A stretch of 64,000 bases of DNA, from positions 1,736,001 through 1,800,000 of the forward strand of contig NZ_AP012547.1 of the NCBI RefSeq assembly GCF_000828635.1, given 5' to 3'. The notes below the pieces were generated by a model that did no database searches, was not told where the DNA came from, and saw only the letters and a program-made list of their open reading frames with translations. Position numbers and translations under genes: made by a program. The DNA is from Sulfuritalea hydrogenivorans sk43H (GTDB taxonomy: Bacteria; Pseudomonadota; Gammaproteobacteria; Burkholderiales; Rhodocyclaceae). Position 1 is the stretch's first letter; the number at the start of each line of letters is the position of its first letter. Shown here in pieces: positions 12,336-21,265 of the stretch.

Positions 12336-13267
12336 GCCGGCGCGTCACCATCGCCTACCTGGTCGGCCTCGGCCTGCTGTTGCTGGCGCCGATGTTCATT
12401 TATCCGATCCTGGTGATGAAGGTGCTGTGTTTTGCGCTGTTTGCCTGCGCCTTCAACCTGCTGCTGGGCTATACGGGTCTGCTGTCCTTCGGCCACGCGG
12501 TGTTCCTCGGCACGGCGGCTTATGTCACGGGGCATGCCCTCAAGGTCTGGCAACTGCCGACGCTGCTTGGCCTGCTGGCCGGCACCATTGCCGCCGCCGC
12601 GCTGGGCTGGGCGATAGGCAGCCTCGCCATCCGGCGCCAGGGCATCTACTTCGCCATGGTGACGCTGGCGCTGGCGCAGATGGTGTTCTTCTTCTTCCTC
12701 CAGGCGCCCTTCACCGGCGGCGAGGACGGCCTGCAGGGCGTGCCGCGCGGCAGCCTGTTCGGCCTCGACCTGGCCGAGGACATCAACCTTTATTATCTGG
12801 TGGTGGCGATCTTCGCCGGCGCCTTCTGGCTGATCCAGCGCACCATCCATTCGCCCTTCGGCCAGATCCTCAAGGCGATTCGCGAGAATGAGCCGCGGGC
12901 GATTTCGCTGGGTTACGACGTGGCGAAATACAAGCTGCTGGCCTTCGTCCTTTCGGCCGGGCTGGCCGGGCTGGCCGGCGCGACCAAGACGCTGGTGTTC
13001 AAGTTCGCCACCCTGACCGACGCCCACTGGCACACCTCGGGCGAGGTGGTGCTGATGACCTTGCTCGGCGGCATGGGCACGGTGTTCGGCCCGGTGGTGG
13101 GGGCGACGGTGATCGTTACCCTGCAAAACGAACTCGCCGACAAGGTGGGTTCGCTGGTGACGGTGATCATGGGCGCGATTTTCGTGATCTGCGTGCTGGC
13201 TTTTCGTCGCGGCATCGTCGGCGAATCGCTGGCGCTGTACAAGCGGATGATCGGCCAGAAACCCTAG
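12332..13267 (+). CDS. livM: Branched-chain amino acid-type ABC transporter permease (LivM-like)
   Basis: 311-residue permease, partner of LivH. Conserved FAVNLLLGYTGLLSFGHAVFLG-like sequence occurs near residue 40 (here FNLLLGYTGLLSFGHAVFLG), and the coupling loop is LLGGMGTVFGPVVGA. The start is ATG 12332, after GGGAGGGAG and overlapping the livH stop. It is the last gene of the transporter cluster, and repeat copy 2 lies just after the stop, before the convergent dsbB. Confidence 0.92.
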   Translation: MSRRVTIAYLVGLGLLLLAPMFIYPILVMKVLCFALFACAFNLLLGYTGLLSFGHAVFLGTAAYVTGHALKVWQLPTLLGLLAGTIAAAALGWAIGSLAIRRQGIYFAMVTLALAQMVFFFFLQAPFTGGEDGLQGVPRGSLFGLDLAEDINLYYLVVAIFAGAFWLIQRTIHSPFGQILKAIRENEPRAISLGYDVAKYKLLAFVLSAGLAGLAGATKTLVFKFATLTDAHWHTSGEVVLMTLLGGMGTVFGPVVGATVIVTLQNELADKVGSLVTVIMGAIFVICVLAFRRGIVGESLALYKRMIGQKP

Positions 13268-13275
13268 AACACGCA

Positions 13276-13300
13276 GGAGTCGGCGCTGGCGGCGCGGCGA
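13276..13300 (+). repeat. Dispersed 25-bp repeat, copy 2 (intergenic)
   Basis: Matches the family core with GC in place of TA after GGCG. It lies 8 bases past the livM stop and just before the convergent end of dsbB. Confidence 0.7.
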
Positions 13301-13306
13301 TTTTGC

Positions 13307-13807
13307 CTAATTCCTGCGCAGCAGCACCATCAGCATCGCAATGCTCATCGAAGTGAAGGCAATCAGCGACCATTCGGCGATCGACAGGCCGATGAATTTC
13401 CATCCGGCTTCCGAGCACAGGCCCGAGGCTTCGAACAGCAGCGGCCACTGGCTGCCGGCCCAATTGACGAAGGCTTCCCACCACGGCTGATCGGCCGTGC
13501 AACTCACTCCCTTGGCGAAGCGTTGCAGCCAGGTCTGATACGCGGCAATCCAGACACCGGCAAGCGTCGTGGCGAGCATGACAAGCGCCGCCGCGCGCCG
13601 GGCCGGCGGCGATCCGGCCAGTTTCCATGCGGCGGCGGCTTCCAGGGCGAGCAGCAGGTAGAGCATGCGCTGCAGGATGCACAGCGGGCAGGCGGCGAGG
13701 TTCAGGGTTTGCGCCAGCACCACGCCGCCGGCCACCAGGCCAAGGGCGGCAAGGCCCGTGGCGGCAAACAATCCGCGCGGCGTGAACAGCAGGCGCAGAA
13801 AATCCAT
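13307..13807 (-). CDS. dsbB: Disulfide bond formation protein B
   Basis: 166-residue inner-membrane protein with four hydrophobic helices. The first periplasmic loop carries CPLC, the CxxC pair that passes electrons to quinone. The second loop has two more cysteines (SCTADQPWW and LCSEAG), matching the pair that reoxidises DsbA. It follows dsbA by 3 bases on the same strand, so the oxidase and its recycling partner form one operon. Confidence 0.93.
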   Translation of the reverse strand: MDFLRLLFTPRGLFAATGLAALGLVAGGVVLAQTLNLAACPLCILQRMLYLLLALEAAAAWKLAGSPPARRAAALVMLATTLAGVWIAAYQTWLQRFAKGVSCTADQPWWEAFVNWAGSQWPLLFEASGLCSEAGWKFIGLSIAEWSLIAFTSMSIAMLMVLLRRN

Positions 13808-13810
13808 TGT

Positions 13811-14455
13811 TTATTTGCCCGACTTTTCCTGGCGCGCCTTGGCGATCATGGCGTCGGTGAGCTTCAGCAGTTCGTCGTAGTTGCTCACCGATTCGTTGTT
13901 GATCAGGAACTTGCCATCCACCACCAGGGAAGGAACGCCGCGGATGCGGGCGTTGGCGGCTTCCTGGTCGCCGCGCTGCACCTTGCTCTGCATGGAGAAG
14001 GAGGCCAGCGCGTCGCCGAACTTCTTGCCGTCGATGCCCTTGCTTGCCGCCCAGGCGACCACCGCTTCGTCGGTCTTGAAGGTGACGCGCTGCTCATGGA
14101 TGGCGATGAAGACGGCGGCATCGAGCTTGGCCAGATCGCCGGTGGCCTCCAGTGCGTAGTAGATCCGGGCAAGACGCGCCCATTCGGGACGATTGAAGCT
14201 CACCGGGATGCGGCGGAAGCTGACATCCTTCGGCTGCCTGGCCGCCCACGGCGTGATCAGGGGATGAAAGTCGCTGCAATGGTTGCAGCCGTAGGAAAAG
14301 AATTCGATGACCTCGATCTTGCCCTTGGGCGTCGCCAGGGGCGGATTGATCGGGTTGAACTCGCGGCCGGCCTGCGGTTCGGCGGCAAGGCTGATGCCTG
14401 AAAGGACGAAAGAGGAAATGAGTGTGGCAAACAGCCAGGCGGTCAGTCGCTTCAT
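13811..14455 (-). CDS. dsbA: Thiol:disulfide interchange protein DsbA
   Basis: 214 residues. Residues 1-25 form a signal peptide. The thioredoxin-fold active site is FFSYGCNHCSDFHP (CNHC, where E. coli has CPHC), and the cis-proline loop is RGVPSLVV. It introduces disulfides into periplasmic proteins and is reoxidised by DsbB encoded immediately downstream. I use the ATG at 14455, which begins MKRLTAWLF; the same frame is open far upstream but that part is antisense to real genes. Its promoter region is shared with the divergent LysR gene and contains a palindrome. Confidence 0.93.
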   Translation of the reverse strand: MKRLTAWLFATLISSFVLSGISLAAEPQAGREFNPINPPLATPKGKIEVIEFFSYGCNHCSDFHPLITPWAARQPKDVSFRRIPVSFNRPEWARLARIYYALEATGDLAKLDAAVFIAIHEQRVTFKTDEAVVAWAASKGIDGKKFGDALASFSMQSKVQRGDQEAANARIRGVPSLVVDGKFLINNESVSNYDELLKLTDAMIAKARQEKSGK

Positions 14456-14487
14456 GAAAGTCTCCAGTAAAAATAGCTTCGAGTGGA

Positions 14488-14514
14488 ATTGTATGACAGC
14501 GTTCCCCATACAAT
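14488..14514. promoter_or_regulatory. Palindromic operator, likely LysR-type binding site
   Basis: ATTGTATG (14488-14495), 11 bases and CATACAAT (14507-14514) form a perfect inverted repeat in the 96-base gap between dsbA and the divergent LysR gene. LysR-family proteins usually bind T-N11-A dyads near their own promoters, so this is probably the autoregulatory site and could also affect dsbA. Confidence 0.6.
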
Positions 14515-14551
14515 GGACGAAACGCAAAAAATCTGAAGGAGCGGGGCGGCG

Positions 14552-15466
14552 ATGGACCGGTTGGCGGCAATGCAGACTTTTGTGCGGGTGGCCGAAGCGG
14601 GCAGCTTTACCGCCGTGGCCGACCAGATGAATGTGGCGCGCTCGGCCGTGACGCGCCAGATCGCGGCGCTGGAAGCCCACCTCGGCGTCAAGCTGATCGC
14701 CCGCAGCACGCGCCGGCTGTCGCTGACCTCGGCCGGCGCAGCCTATATCGAGCAATGCCGCGACATCCTCGACCGCATCGACGAGGCCGAAGGCAACCTG
14801 GCCGGTGAGCGCCAGACCCTGCGCGGCACGATCCGCGCCAGCGTGCCGATGACCTTCGGCCTGCTGCACCTGACCCCGCTGATCCTTGAATTTTCGCAGG
14901 CCCACCCCGACATCCGCATCGACCTCGACTTCAACGACCGGCGCGTCAACCTGATCGAGGAGGGCATGGATTTCGCGTTGCGCATTACCGATCGCCTGCC
15001 CGAAACCACCGTGGCGCGGCGCCTGACCGCCTGCCGCTCGGTCGTCGTTGCCTCGCCCGATTACCTGCGGCGGCATGGCGAACCGAAGCATCCGGATGAA
15101 CTGACGCGGCACGCCTGCCTCGCCTATTCGCTGACTTCGCGTTCGAGCTGGCCTTTCATCATCGACGGCGCGCCGCACTGGGTCGAGATCAGCGGGCCGA
15201 TCACCGCGAACAACGGCAACGCCCTGCAGGAAGCCGCCATCCAGGGCATGGGCATACTCCATGAGCCCACCTTCATTGCCGCCGAGGCGATCCGCGAGGG
15301 CAAGCTGGTGGCTATCCTGAAGGCTTTTCCGACCCCGGTGCTGGACATGTTCGCCGTGTTTCCCGGCACCCGCTTCGTGCCCCAGCGGGTAAGGGTCTTT
15401 GTCGATTTCCTGGCGGAACGGCTCGGTCCCGAGCCGTACTGGGATCGCGGCCTCGGCCTGGAGTAG
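14552..15466 (+). CDS. LysR family transcriptional regulator
   Basis: 304 residues. The N-terminal winged helix covers about residues 1-60 (MQTFVRVAEAGSFTAVADQM, then SAVTRQIAALEAHLGVKLI). The remaining 210 residues form the effector-binding domain. The protein resembles the CrgA/AaeR-like group of LysR regulators. It is transcribed away from dsbA and is followed 6 bases later by an HpaI-type aldolase gene, its most likely target. A perfect 8-11-8 palindrome lies 38 bases upstream. Inducer unknown. Confidence 0.9.
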   Translation: MDRLAAMQTFVRVAEAGSFTAVADQMNVARSAVTRQIAALEAHLGVKLIARSTRRLSLTSAGAAYIEQCRDILDRIDEAEGNLAGERQTLRGTIRASVPMTFGLLHLTPLILEFSQAHPDIRIDLDFNDRRVNLIEEGMDFALRITDRLPETTVARRLTACRSVVVASPDYLRRHGEPKHPDELTRHACLAYSLTSRSSWPFIIDGAPHWVEISGPITANNGNALQEAAIQGMGILHEPTFIAAEAIREGKLVAILKAFPTPVLDMFAVFPGTRFVPQRVRVFVDFLAERLGPEPYWDRGLGLE

Positions 15467-15472
15467 ATTTTG

Positions 15473-16270
15473 ATGGAGATGCCGCGCAATGAATTCAAGC
15501 GGATGCTCCGCGAGAAGCGGTTGCAGGTCGGACTGTTCGTTGCCCTCGCCAATACCTACAGCATGGAAATTCTTGCCACGGCCGGTTTCGACTGGCTGCT
15601 GATCGACGGCGAACACGCACCCAACAACCCGGCCACTGTCCTGCCGCAATTGCAGGCGGCGGCGCCGTATCCGGTGCAACTGGTGGTGCGGCCGGTGAAT
15701 CACGACACGGCCCTGATCAAGCAGTATCTCGACATCGGCGCGCAGACGCTGCTGGTGCCGATGGTCGAAAGCGTCTCCGAAGCGGCGGCGCTGGTGCGTG
15801 CCGTGCGCTACCCGCCGCAGGGCATGCGCGGCGTCGGCACCTCGCTGGCGCGTGCCGCGCGCTGGAACGCGGTCAGGGATTACGCGAAGCATGCCAATGA
15901 CGAAATCTGCCTGATCGTGCAGATCGAATCGCGGCAAGGGCTCGCCAACCTCGACGCGATCCTGATGGTCGAGGGCGTGGACGGCATTTTCATCGGCCCG
16001 GCCGATCTCGCGGCTTCGATGGGTTATCTGGGCCAGTCGGGGCATCCGGAGGTCAAGGCCGCGATCGAGGATGCGGTCAAGCGCATCGCCGCTACCGGCA
16101 AGGCCGCCGGCGTGTTCGTGAGCGAGCCCAAGCTGGCGCGGCATTATCTGGATTGCGGTGCCAGTTTCATCGCCGTCGGCGGTGATGTCACGCTGCTGCG
16201 CACGGCTGCCCTGAAACTGGCCGCTTCGTTCCGCGACCCGAAGGTCGATTCCGGCGGCACGTTGCCGTGA
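15473..16270 (+). CDS. HpcH/HpaI family aldolase
   Basis: 265-residue class II (metal-dependent) pyruvate aldolase. Family motifs are [11 protein letters not shown] (base and metal region), VQIESRQGL with the metal-binding glutamate, and [14 protein letters not shown]. Members cleave 4-hydroxy-2-oxo acids such as 2,4-dihydroxyhept-2-enedioate to pyruvate and an aldehyde, usually late in aromatic-ring degradation. I use ATG 15473; a TTG directly before it is also possible. The succinate-semialdehyde dehydrogenase two genes downstream would accept the aldehyde product of that reaction, so a pathway link is plausible. Confidence 0.88.
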   Translation: MEMPRNEFKRMLREKRLQVGLFVALANTYSMEILATAGFDWLLIDGEHAPNNPATVLPQLQAAAPYPVQLVVRPVNHDTALIKQYLDIGAQTLLVPMVESVSEAAALVRAVRYPPQGMRGVGTSLARAARWNAVRDYAKHANDEICLIVQIESRQGLANLDAILMVEGVDGIFIGPADLAASMGYLGQSGHPEVKAAIEDAVKRIAATGKAAGVFVSEPKLARHYLDCGASFIAVGGDVTLLRTAALKLAASFRDPKVDSGGTLP

Positions 16271-16312
16271 TCGTTTTATGATCCGGTTTCGTCCACTCGC
16301 CAAGGGACCGAA

Positions 16313-17887
16313 ATGAGCAATGACGCACCCGATGCAAGCCGGGAAGACGAGAATTTTCGCTTTCTCGACGAAGGCGTTCGCACCACAAGCAAAGGGACTC
16401 CCTGGAAGATAGTCATTGCCGACGACGATCGCGACATTCATCTGACGACCCGGATGGTGCTGAAGGATTTCGAGTTCCAGGGACGCGGGCTTGAATTCCT
16501 GCACGCCTATGACGGCGATACCGCCTGCGAACTCATCAAGGCGAACCCCGACACGGCCATCCTGCTGCTCGACGTGGTCATGGAACGCCCCGACGCCGGG
16601 CTGACCGCAGTGCGGCGCATCCGCGACGAACTTGGCAACCGCATGCTGCGCATCATCCTGCGTACCGGGCAGCCGGGGCATGCGCCCGAGCGGGAAGTGG
16701 TGTTGAAGTATCACATCAACGACTACAAATCCAAACTGGAACTCACCGTCGACAAGTTGTACACATCGCTGGTTTCCGCGTTGCGTTCATTCGAGGATTT
16801 GCAGGCCATCGAATCCCATCGCGTGGGGCTGGTCAAGGTGCTCGATGCCGCCAGCAACATGGATTTCCGTTCGCAGAACCTGTTCGTCAGCGGCTTGCTC
16901 ACCCAGTTGGGCACGCTGCTTGGCGTGAGCAGGGAAGACCTGCTGCTGCTCATCCGGCGCCGGCATGAAGATGGGCGGGATGTGGTCATGGCGGCCGTGA
17001 GCGGCCGCAATCCGGTGATGGGCGCGAAGATCGAGGATCTGCTCGATGCGGAGGCGCTGCACTACCTTGCCCGGGTGTTTTCCAGCGGGGTGCCCCATGT
17101 CGGCGAGAAACACTCGATGTTTCTGGTGCCGCTGCCCGACCTGATGGATGTCGCGGTGTATATCGGCGGGACGCGGCGGATCGACGAATCCGAATTGGAA
17201 CTGATGACTGTCTTTTGCAGGAAAATCGTCCTCGCCTACCAGAACTTCGAATTTGTCGAGCACGCGCGCCTCGACCAGTATGCCGAGATCGCCCTCCTGG
17301 CAACGGTGACCGGGCGCGCGCCGTTCCTGACCATCCCCTACATCGCCAGCCATGGCCGTCTGAGCCGGGATATCGCACAGCACATGATCGAACAGGGAAG
17401 CTTGCGGACGTCCTACAGCCGCTTTCCGGAACTGATCGAGCGGGCCGCGATGTTCGCTGACATCGGCAACGACAGCCTGCCTTCCGGCGTGCTGGAAAAG
17501 CCCGCCGAGCTCACGCCCTCCGAGCGTGAAATAGTGCGGACACACCCGGAACGCGGGCACCGCCTGTTGCAGGAGCTGCATTCGACGCTCGCGGTGGGCC
17601 GCGTGATCGGCCTGGCCCGTGAAATTGCACTGACCCATCACGAGCGTTTCGACGGCACCGGCTACCCGTCCGGCCTCAGGGGGCGGAACATCCCGGTCGC
17701 GGGGCGGATCGTCGCAGTGGCCAACAGCTACACGGCGATGACCTCCAATCGCCCCTGGCGCGTGGGCTTCACGCATGAACAGGCGCTTGCCATGATGCAG
17801 GCCGAATCCAAAGCCGCATTCGATCCCGAGGTCATCGACGCATTGGTTGCAGTGGTCGACGGGTTTCGGCAGCGAAAGGCGGGATGA
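16313..17887 (+). CDS. Response regulator with DUF3369 and degenerate HD-GYP domain
   Basis: 524 residues. A receiver domain (about 30-150) has the acidic pair in IVIADDDRD and the phosphoacceptor aspartate in LLLDVVME. DUF3369 (about 165-320) follows, then an HD-GYP domain (about 340-515). HD-GYP domains normally hydrolyse cyclic di-GMP. Here HHERFDGTGYP is intact, but the HD motif reads FADIGN (alanine for histidine) and the later VADxxD motif reads VANSYT. Two metal ligands thus appear lost, and the domain may sense rather than cleave the nucleotide. No kinase gene is adjacent. Confidence 0.9.
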   Translation: MSNDAPDASREDENFRFLDEGVRTTSKGTPWKIVIADDDRDIHLTTRMVLKDFEFQGRGLEFLHAYDGDTACELIKANPDTAILLLDVVMERPDAGLTAVRRIRDELGNRMLRIILRTGQPGHAPEREVVLKYHINDYKSKLELTVDKLYTSLVSALRSFEDLQAIESHRVGLVKVLDAASNMDFRSQNLFVSGLLTQLGTLLGVSREDLLLLIRRRHEDGRDVVMAAVSGRNPVMGAKIEDLLDAEALHYLARVFSSGVPHVGEKHSMFLVPLPDLMDVAVYIGGTRRIDESELELMTVFCRKIVLAYQNFEFVEHARLDQYAEIALLATVTGRAPFLTIPYIASHGRLSRDIAQHMIEQGSLRTSYSRFPELIERAAMFADIGNDSLPSGVLEKPAELTPSEREIVRTHPERGHRLLQELHSTLAVGRVIGLAREIALTHHERFDGTGYPSGLRGRNIPVAGRIVAVANSYTAMTSNRPWRVGFTHEQALAMMQAESKAAFDPEVIDALVAVVDGFRQRKAG

Positions 17888-17920
17888 TTTTCTGTTTTCG
17901 TTTGTTTGCGTGACGGCATG

Positions 17921-17947
17921 AATCGCCGTGTCGCCATCGCCGACTCC
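17921..17947 (-). repeat. Dispersed 25-bp repeat, copy 3 (intergenic, minus strand)
   Basis: Read on the minus strand it follows the family core with two substitutions and continues with CGATTCA, as does copy 51151-51175. It lies 33 bases after the HD-GYP gene and upstream of the semialdehyde dehydrogenase gene. Confidence 0.7.
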
Positions 17948-18041
17948 TGACCGGGCGCAACCCGGGCTTGTTGCCGGTACTACCGCGCTGCCACGCAATG
18001 CGGCAGAATCTTCCCCTTTCCCGCGACATCGAAAGCATCCC

Positions 18042-19484
18042 ATGAAGAATCCCGAACTCCTGCGCAATGCCTGTCTCATCAATGGCGAATGGCTGGCGGC
18101 CACCGGTGCCACGCTCGACATCCGCAATCCGGCGACGGGCGAAGCGGTCGGTTCCGTGCCCGGCTTCGGCGCCGCCGAGACGCGCCGCGCCATCGACGCG
18201 GCGCACGCGGCCTTCCATCCGTGGCGGGCGAAGACGGCGGCGGAGCGGGCGAAGATCCTGCGGCGCTGGTTCGAACTGATGATGGAGAACCAGGAAGACC
18301 TGGCGCGGCTGATGACGCAGGAGCAGGGCAAGCCGTTGGCCGAGGCGCGCGGCGAGATCGCCTATGCGGCTTCCTTCATTGAGTGGTTTGCCGAGGAAGC
18401 GCGGCGCATCTACGGCGACGTGATTCCCTCGCCGCTGGCGGATCGCCGGCTGATCGTGCTGAAGCAGCCGGTCGGTGTTTGCGCCGCGATCACGCCGTGG
18501 AATTTTCCGGCGGCGATGATCACGCGCAAGGTCGCCCCGGCACTGGCCGCCGGCTGCACCATGGTGGTCAAGCCGGCCGAGCAGACACCGCTTTCCGCGC
18601 TGGCACTGGCCTGGCTGGGCCAGCAGGCGGGTCTGCCGCCCGGCGTGCTCAACGTGGTGACCGGCGAACCGGTCGCCATCGGCGGCGAGCTCACCTCGAA
18701 TCCGAAAGTGCTGAAGCTGTCCTTCACCGGTTCCACCGAAATCGGCCGCTTGCTGATGGGCCAGTGTGCGCCGACCATCAAGAAGATGTCGCTGGAGCTC
18801 GGCGGCAACGCGCCCTTCATCGTTTTCGACGACGCCGACCTCGATGCGGCGGTGGCCGGCGCCATGCTGTCCAAGTACCGCAACACGGGGCAGACCTGCG
18901 TCTGCACCAACCGCTTCCTGGTGCAGGAGGGCGTGCATGACGCCTTCGCGCAGAGGCTCGCCGCCGCCGTGGCCGGCTTGAAGGTCGGCTACGGCCTGGA
19001 GGAGGGGGTGACGCAAGGGCCGCTGATCGACGGCGCGGGGCTGGCCAAGGTCGAGGAACTGCTGGCCGATGCGCTGGCAAAGGGCGCGCGCGTCCTGTGT
19101 GGCGGCAAGCGCCACGCGAAGGGCGGCACCTTCTTCGAGCCGACGGTGCTGGCCGGCGCGACGCCGGCGATGCGCCTGGCGCGGGAGGAAATCTTCGGCC
19201 CCGTGGCGCCGATATTCAGCTTCAAGGATGAAGCTGATGCCATTCGCATGGCCAACGATACCGAGTTCGGCCTTGCCGCCTATTTCTTCAGCCGCGACAT
19301 CGCGCGCGCCTGGCGTGTCGGCGAGGCGCTCGACTACGGCATGGTCGGCATCAACTCGGGGATGATTTCCAACGAGGTTGCGCCCTTCGGCGGCGTCAAG
19401 CAGTCGGGGCTGGGGCGCGAAGGCTCGAAATACGGCATCGAGGAATATCTGGAGATCAAGTATCTCGCGATGGCCGGCCTCTGA
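18042..19484 (+). CDS. gabD: NAD(P)-dependent succinate-semialdehyde dehydrogenase
   Basis: 480 residues, the usual length for GabD. It oxidises succinate semialdehyde to succinate. The NAD(P) fold shows ITPWNFPAAMITRKVAPALAAG and FTGSTEIGR. The catalytic glutamate is in LELGGNAPF and the catalytic cysteine in GQTCVCTNR; a second cysteine two residues later is common in this subfamily and can give redox control. The C-terminal GLGREGSKYGIEEYLEIKY is GabD-like. The preceding aldolase may supply the aldehyde. ATG 18042 matches the family start. Confidence 0.92.
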   Translation: MKNPELLRNACLINGEWLAATGATLDIRNPATGEAVGSVPGFGAAETRRAIDAAHAAFHPWRAKTAAERAKILRRWFELMMENQEDLARLMTQEQGKPLAEARGEIAYAASFIEWFAEEARRIYGDVIPSPLADRRLIVLKQPVGVCAAITPWNFPAAMITRKVAPALAAGCTMVVKPAEQTPLSALALAWLGQQAGLPPGVLNVVTGEPVAIGGELTSNPKVLKLSFTGSTEIGRLLMGQCAPTIKKMSLELGGNAPFIVFDDADLDAAVAGAMLSKYRNTGQTCVCTNRFLVQEGVHDAFAQRLAAAVAGLKVGYGLEEGVTQGPLIDGAGLAKVEELLADALAKGARVLCGGKRHAKGGTFFEPTVLAGATPAMRLAREEIFGPVAPIFSFKDEADAIRMANDTEFGLAAYFFSRDIARAWRVGEALDYGMVGINSGMISNEVAPFGGVKQSGLGREGSKYGIEEYLEIKYLAMAGL

Positions 19485-19500
19485 CGCCGTACCGCCGACC
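19485..19500 (-). repeat. Shortened copy of the dispersed repeat
   Basis: Starting one base after the gabD stop, the minus strand reads GTCGGCGGTACGGCGT. This equals the family core with an internal GCTGGC-type segment missing. It may be a deleted copy or chance. Confidence 0.35.
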
Positions 19501-19530
19501 CCGGGAATCGTTCCCCGTATTGGCCGGGAC

Positions 19531-20601
19531 CTACTTCTTGTCGCCTTCCCCGCTGGCCGGCTGCGGGACGAAGCTCATCCAGGCGCCGCTGGCAATGATC
19601 TTCGGTGCCACCTTGCGGCCCTGGTAGAAAATCTGGAGTTCCTGGCCGCTGGCGACCCGAAGAACTTCGTTGCGGGCAATCGCAATGCTTTCCGTCGCGC
19701 CCTGGGAGGTGTCGATGCGCGTGCCCTCGCCGGAATCCTGCCGCTTCTTTTTGAACAGGACCGCCGACTCGCGGCTGATCAGCAAAATGACGCCCGCCGG
19801 CTTGGCCGGATTGACGCCTTGCACCAGCATCACATTCCCCGGATTCGCTTCGAGGGTTTCGGCAGGGGATGCCTGTACAAGGTTCCGGGTGTCCGTGTTC
19901 GTGCCAGGTGCGGGAGTGGATTCTTCCGCAAGGGTTTTCGGGCTTTCCGGTGGCGCGACGCTTGCCGCCGGCGCGGGTTGCACTGCCGGGGCGCCCGGCA
20001 GGCTTGAATCGGTCTTGACGGCAAGATCCGCTGCGGGTGGCGCAGCTTCCCGTTTCAGCAACACAAGCACGGCCACGGCGACCAGCACCGCGACTGCTCC
20101 GCCCATCAGGCGCCGCCCCTCAAACCGACTGCTGGCTGGGGCTGCAACGGGGCTGTCGAATGTCATGGTCGGCCGGGGTTCCGGATACTGCATGCCGTGT
20201 TCCGACTCGGCCGGCTCCCTGGCTGTTGCAACCCCTGGAATCAGCGATCCTTCGATGACGCCACCGGGATGGATATCGATGGTCTTGTAGGTGGCATCGC
20301 CCGCGATATAGGCACCCTGCTGGATTTCGATGGATTCCGACGAATGCACCGGGCCGGAAATGCTGCCGCTGACGACGATGTGCGGGGCGGTGATGGTGCC
20401 GGTGACATTGCCCGACTTGCCCACGACCAGCGTTCCGCTGGAATCGGCGTCGCAGGAAACGTTGCCGAGGACTTCGCCCTGGATGTGCAGGACGCCGGTA
20501 AAGGTGATATTGCCTTCGACGCGCATGTCGGCACCGATGATTGCATCGGTGCGACTCTGCGAATGTCTTTCGTTCCTGTTATTTCCGGACAAGCGATTCA
20601 C
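19531..20601 (-). CDS. Bactofilin-type cytoskeletal protein with transmembrane helix and periplasmic tail
   Basis: 356 residues. Residues about 20-120 are a bactofilin (DUF583) beta-helix, with repeated short hydrophobic strands such as VEGNITFTGVLHIQGEVLGNV. Bactofilins polymerise without nucleotide and organise cell-wall or membrane processes. Most are short cytoplasmic proteins. This one has a single hydrophobic helix (about 165-182), a Pro/Ala-rich linker and a C-terminal region (about 250-345), MLVQGVNPAKPAGVILLI onward, that I do not recognise. If the bactofilin part is cytoplasmic, the tail should be periplasmic. The gene is convergent with gabD. Confidence 0.8.
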   Translation of the reverse strand: MNRLSGNNRNERHSQSRTDAIIGADMRVEGNITFTGVLHIQGEVLGNVSCDADSSGTLVVGKSGNVTGTITAPHIVVSGSISGPVHSSESIEIQQGAYIAGDATYKTIDIHPGGVIEGSLIPGVATAREPAESEHGMQYPEPRPTMTFDSPVAAPASSRFEGRRLMGGAVAVLVAVAVLVLLKREAAPPAADLAVKTDSSLPGAPAVQPAPAASVAPPESPKTLAEESTPAPGTNTDTRNLVQASPAETLEANPGNVMLVQGVNPAKPAGVILLISRESAVLFKKKRQDSGEGTRIDTSQGATESIAIARNEVLRVASGQELQIFYQGRKVAPKIIASGAWMSFVPQPASGEGDKK

Positions 20602-20742
20602 CCATTGTTCCGAACCCGAAAGAATCCTGACTTCCTGAAACGCAATGCAACGACGACAGGCATGCCGCGAAGCGCATTATGAAGCCTGCCGGCCGGCGCG
20701 GGGGCTCCGGTCTTGCCGGGCTTTCGCGAACGGGCAGCCGCC

Positions 20743-21174
20743 TCAGCCGCGCGTGTTCGACTGCGCCGGAAATTCCGCCAGTTCGACCTTTGCCGCCGGC
20801 TTCCAGCCCTTCTTGCGGTGTTCCGCCACCACGTTGGTGAAAATCCCGCCACGCACGTAGAAGCGCGCCGTGAGGCGCATGAAGCGCGGTCGGGTGGCCT
20901 TGACCAGGTCGTCGAGGATGCGATTGGTGACGTCCTCGTGGAAATGTCCTTCTTCGCGGAAGCTCCAGATGTAGAGCTTGAGGCTTTTCAGTTCGACGCA
21001 AAGCCTGTCGGCGATGTAGTCGAGCGTCAGCACGGCAAAGTCCGGCTGCCCGGTCTTGGGGCAGAGGCAGGTGAATTCGGGGATTTCCATGTGGATCTGG
21101 TAATCCCGGTGCGACGCCGGGTTGGCGAAGGTTTCCAGCGACTTGGCGCGGGTCGGGATGGCTGGCTTTGGCAT
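20743..21174 (-). CDS. queF: NADPH-dependent 7-cyano-7-deazaguanine reductase
   Basis: 143-residue single-domain (YkvM-type) QueF. It reduces preQ0 to preQ1 in queuosine biosynthesis. [15 protein letters not shown] contains the nucleophilic cysteine and the substrate-binding region, and [21 protein letters not shown] is the second family motif, with the NADPH/proton-relay histidine. The start is at 21174 ([10 protein letters not shown]). It is divergent from smc, and their upstream regions meet at a palindromic ATTATAAT. Confidence 0.93.
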   Translation of the reverse strand: MPKPAIPTRAKSLETFANPASHRDYQIHMEIPEFTCLCPKTGQPDFAVLTLDYIADRLCVELKSLKLYIWSFREEGHFHEDVTNRILDDLVKATRPRFMRLTARFYVRGGIFTNVVAEHRKKGWKPAAKVELAEFPAQSNTRG

Positions 21175-21206
21175 GCTGGATGGGTGCGGTGACAGGGTCG
21201 GAACCA

Positions 21207-21214
21207 ATTATAAT
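21207..21214. promoter_or_regulatory. Palindromic -10 element between queF and smc
   Basis: ATTATAAT reads the same on both strands, so TATAAT is present for both genes (21209-21214 for smc). The minus strand has GGTGAC 16 bases upstream of TATAAT. No good -35 is seen for smc. Sequence match only. Confidence 0.4.
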
Positions 21215-21265
21215 GGCACGGCAATCGAGTCACCCTTTCGCGATCATTTTTCCGGTTCATCCCAC

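Noticed and set aside
14456-16714. Upstream extension of the dsbA frame to nearly 970 residues
   Set aside because: The extension is antisense to the LysR and aldolase genes, and the DsbA signal peptide begins at 14455.
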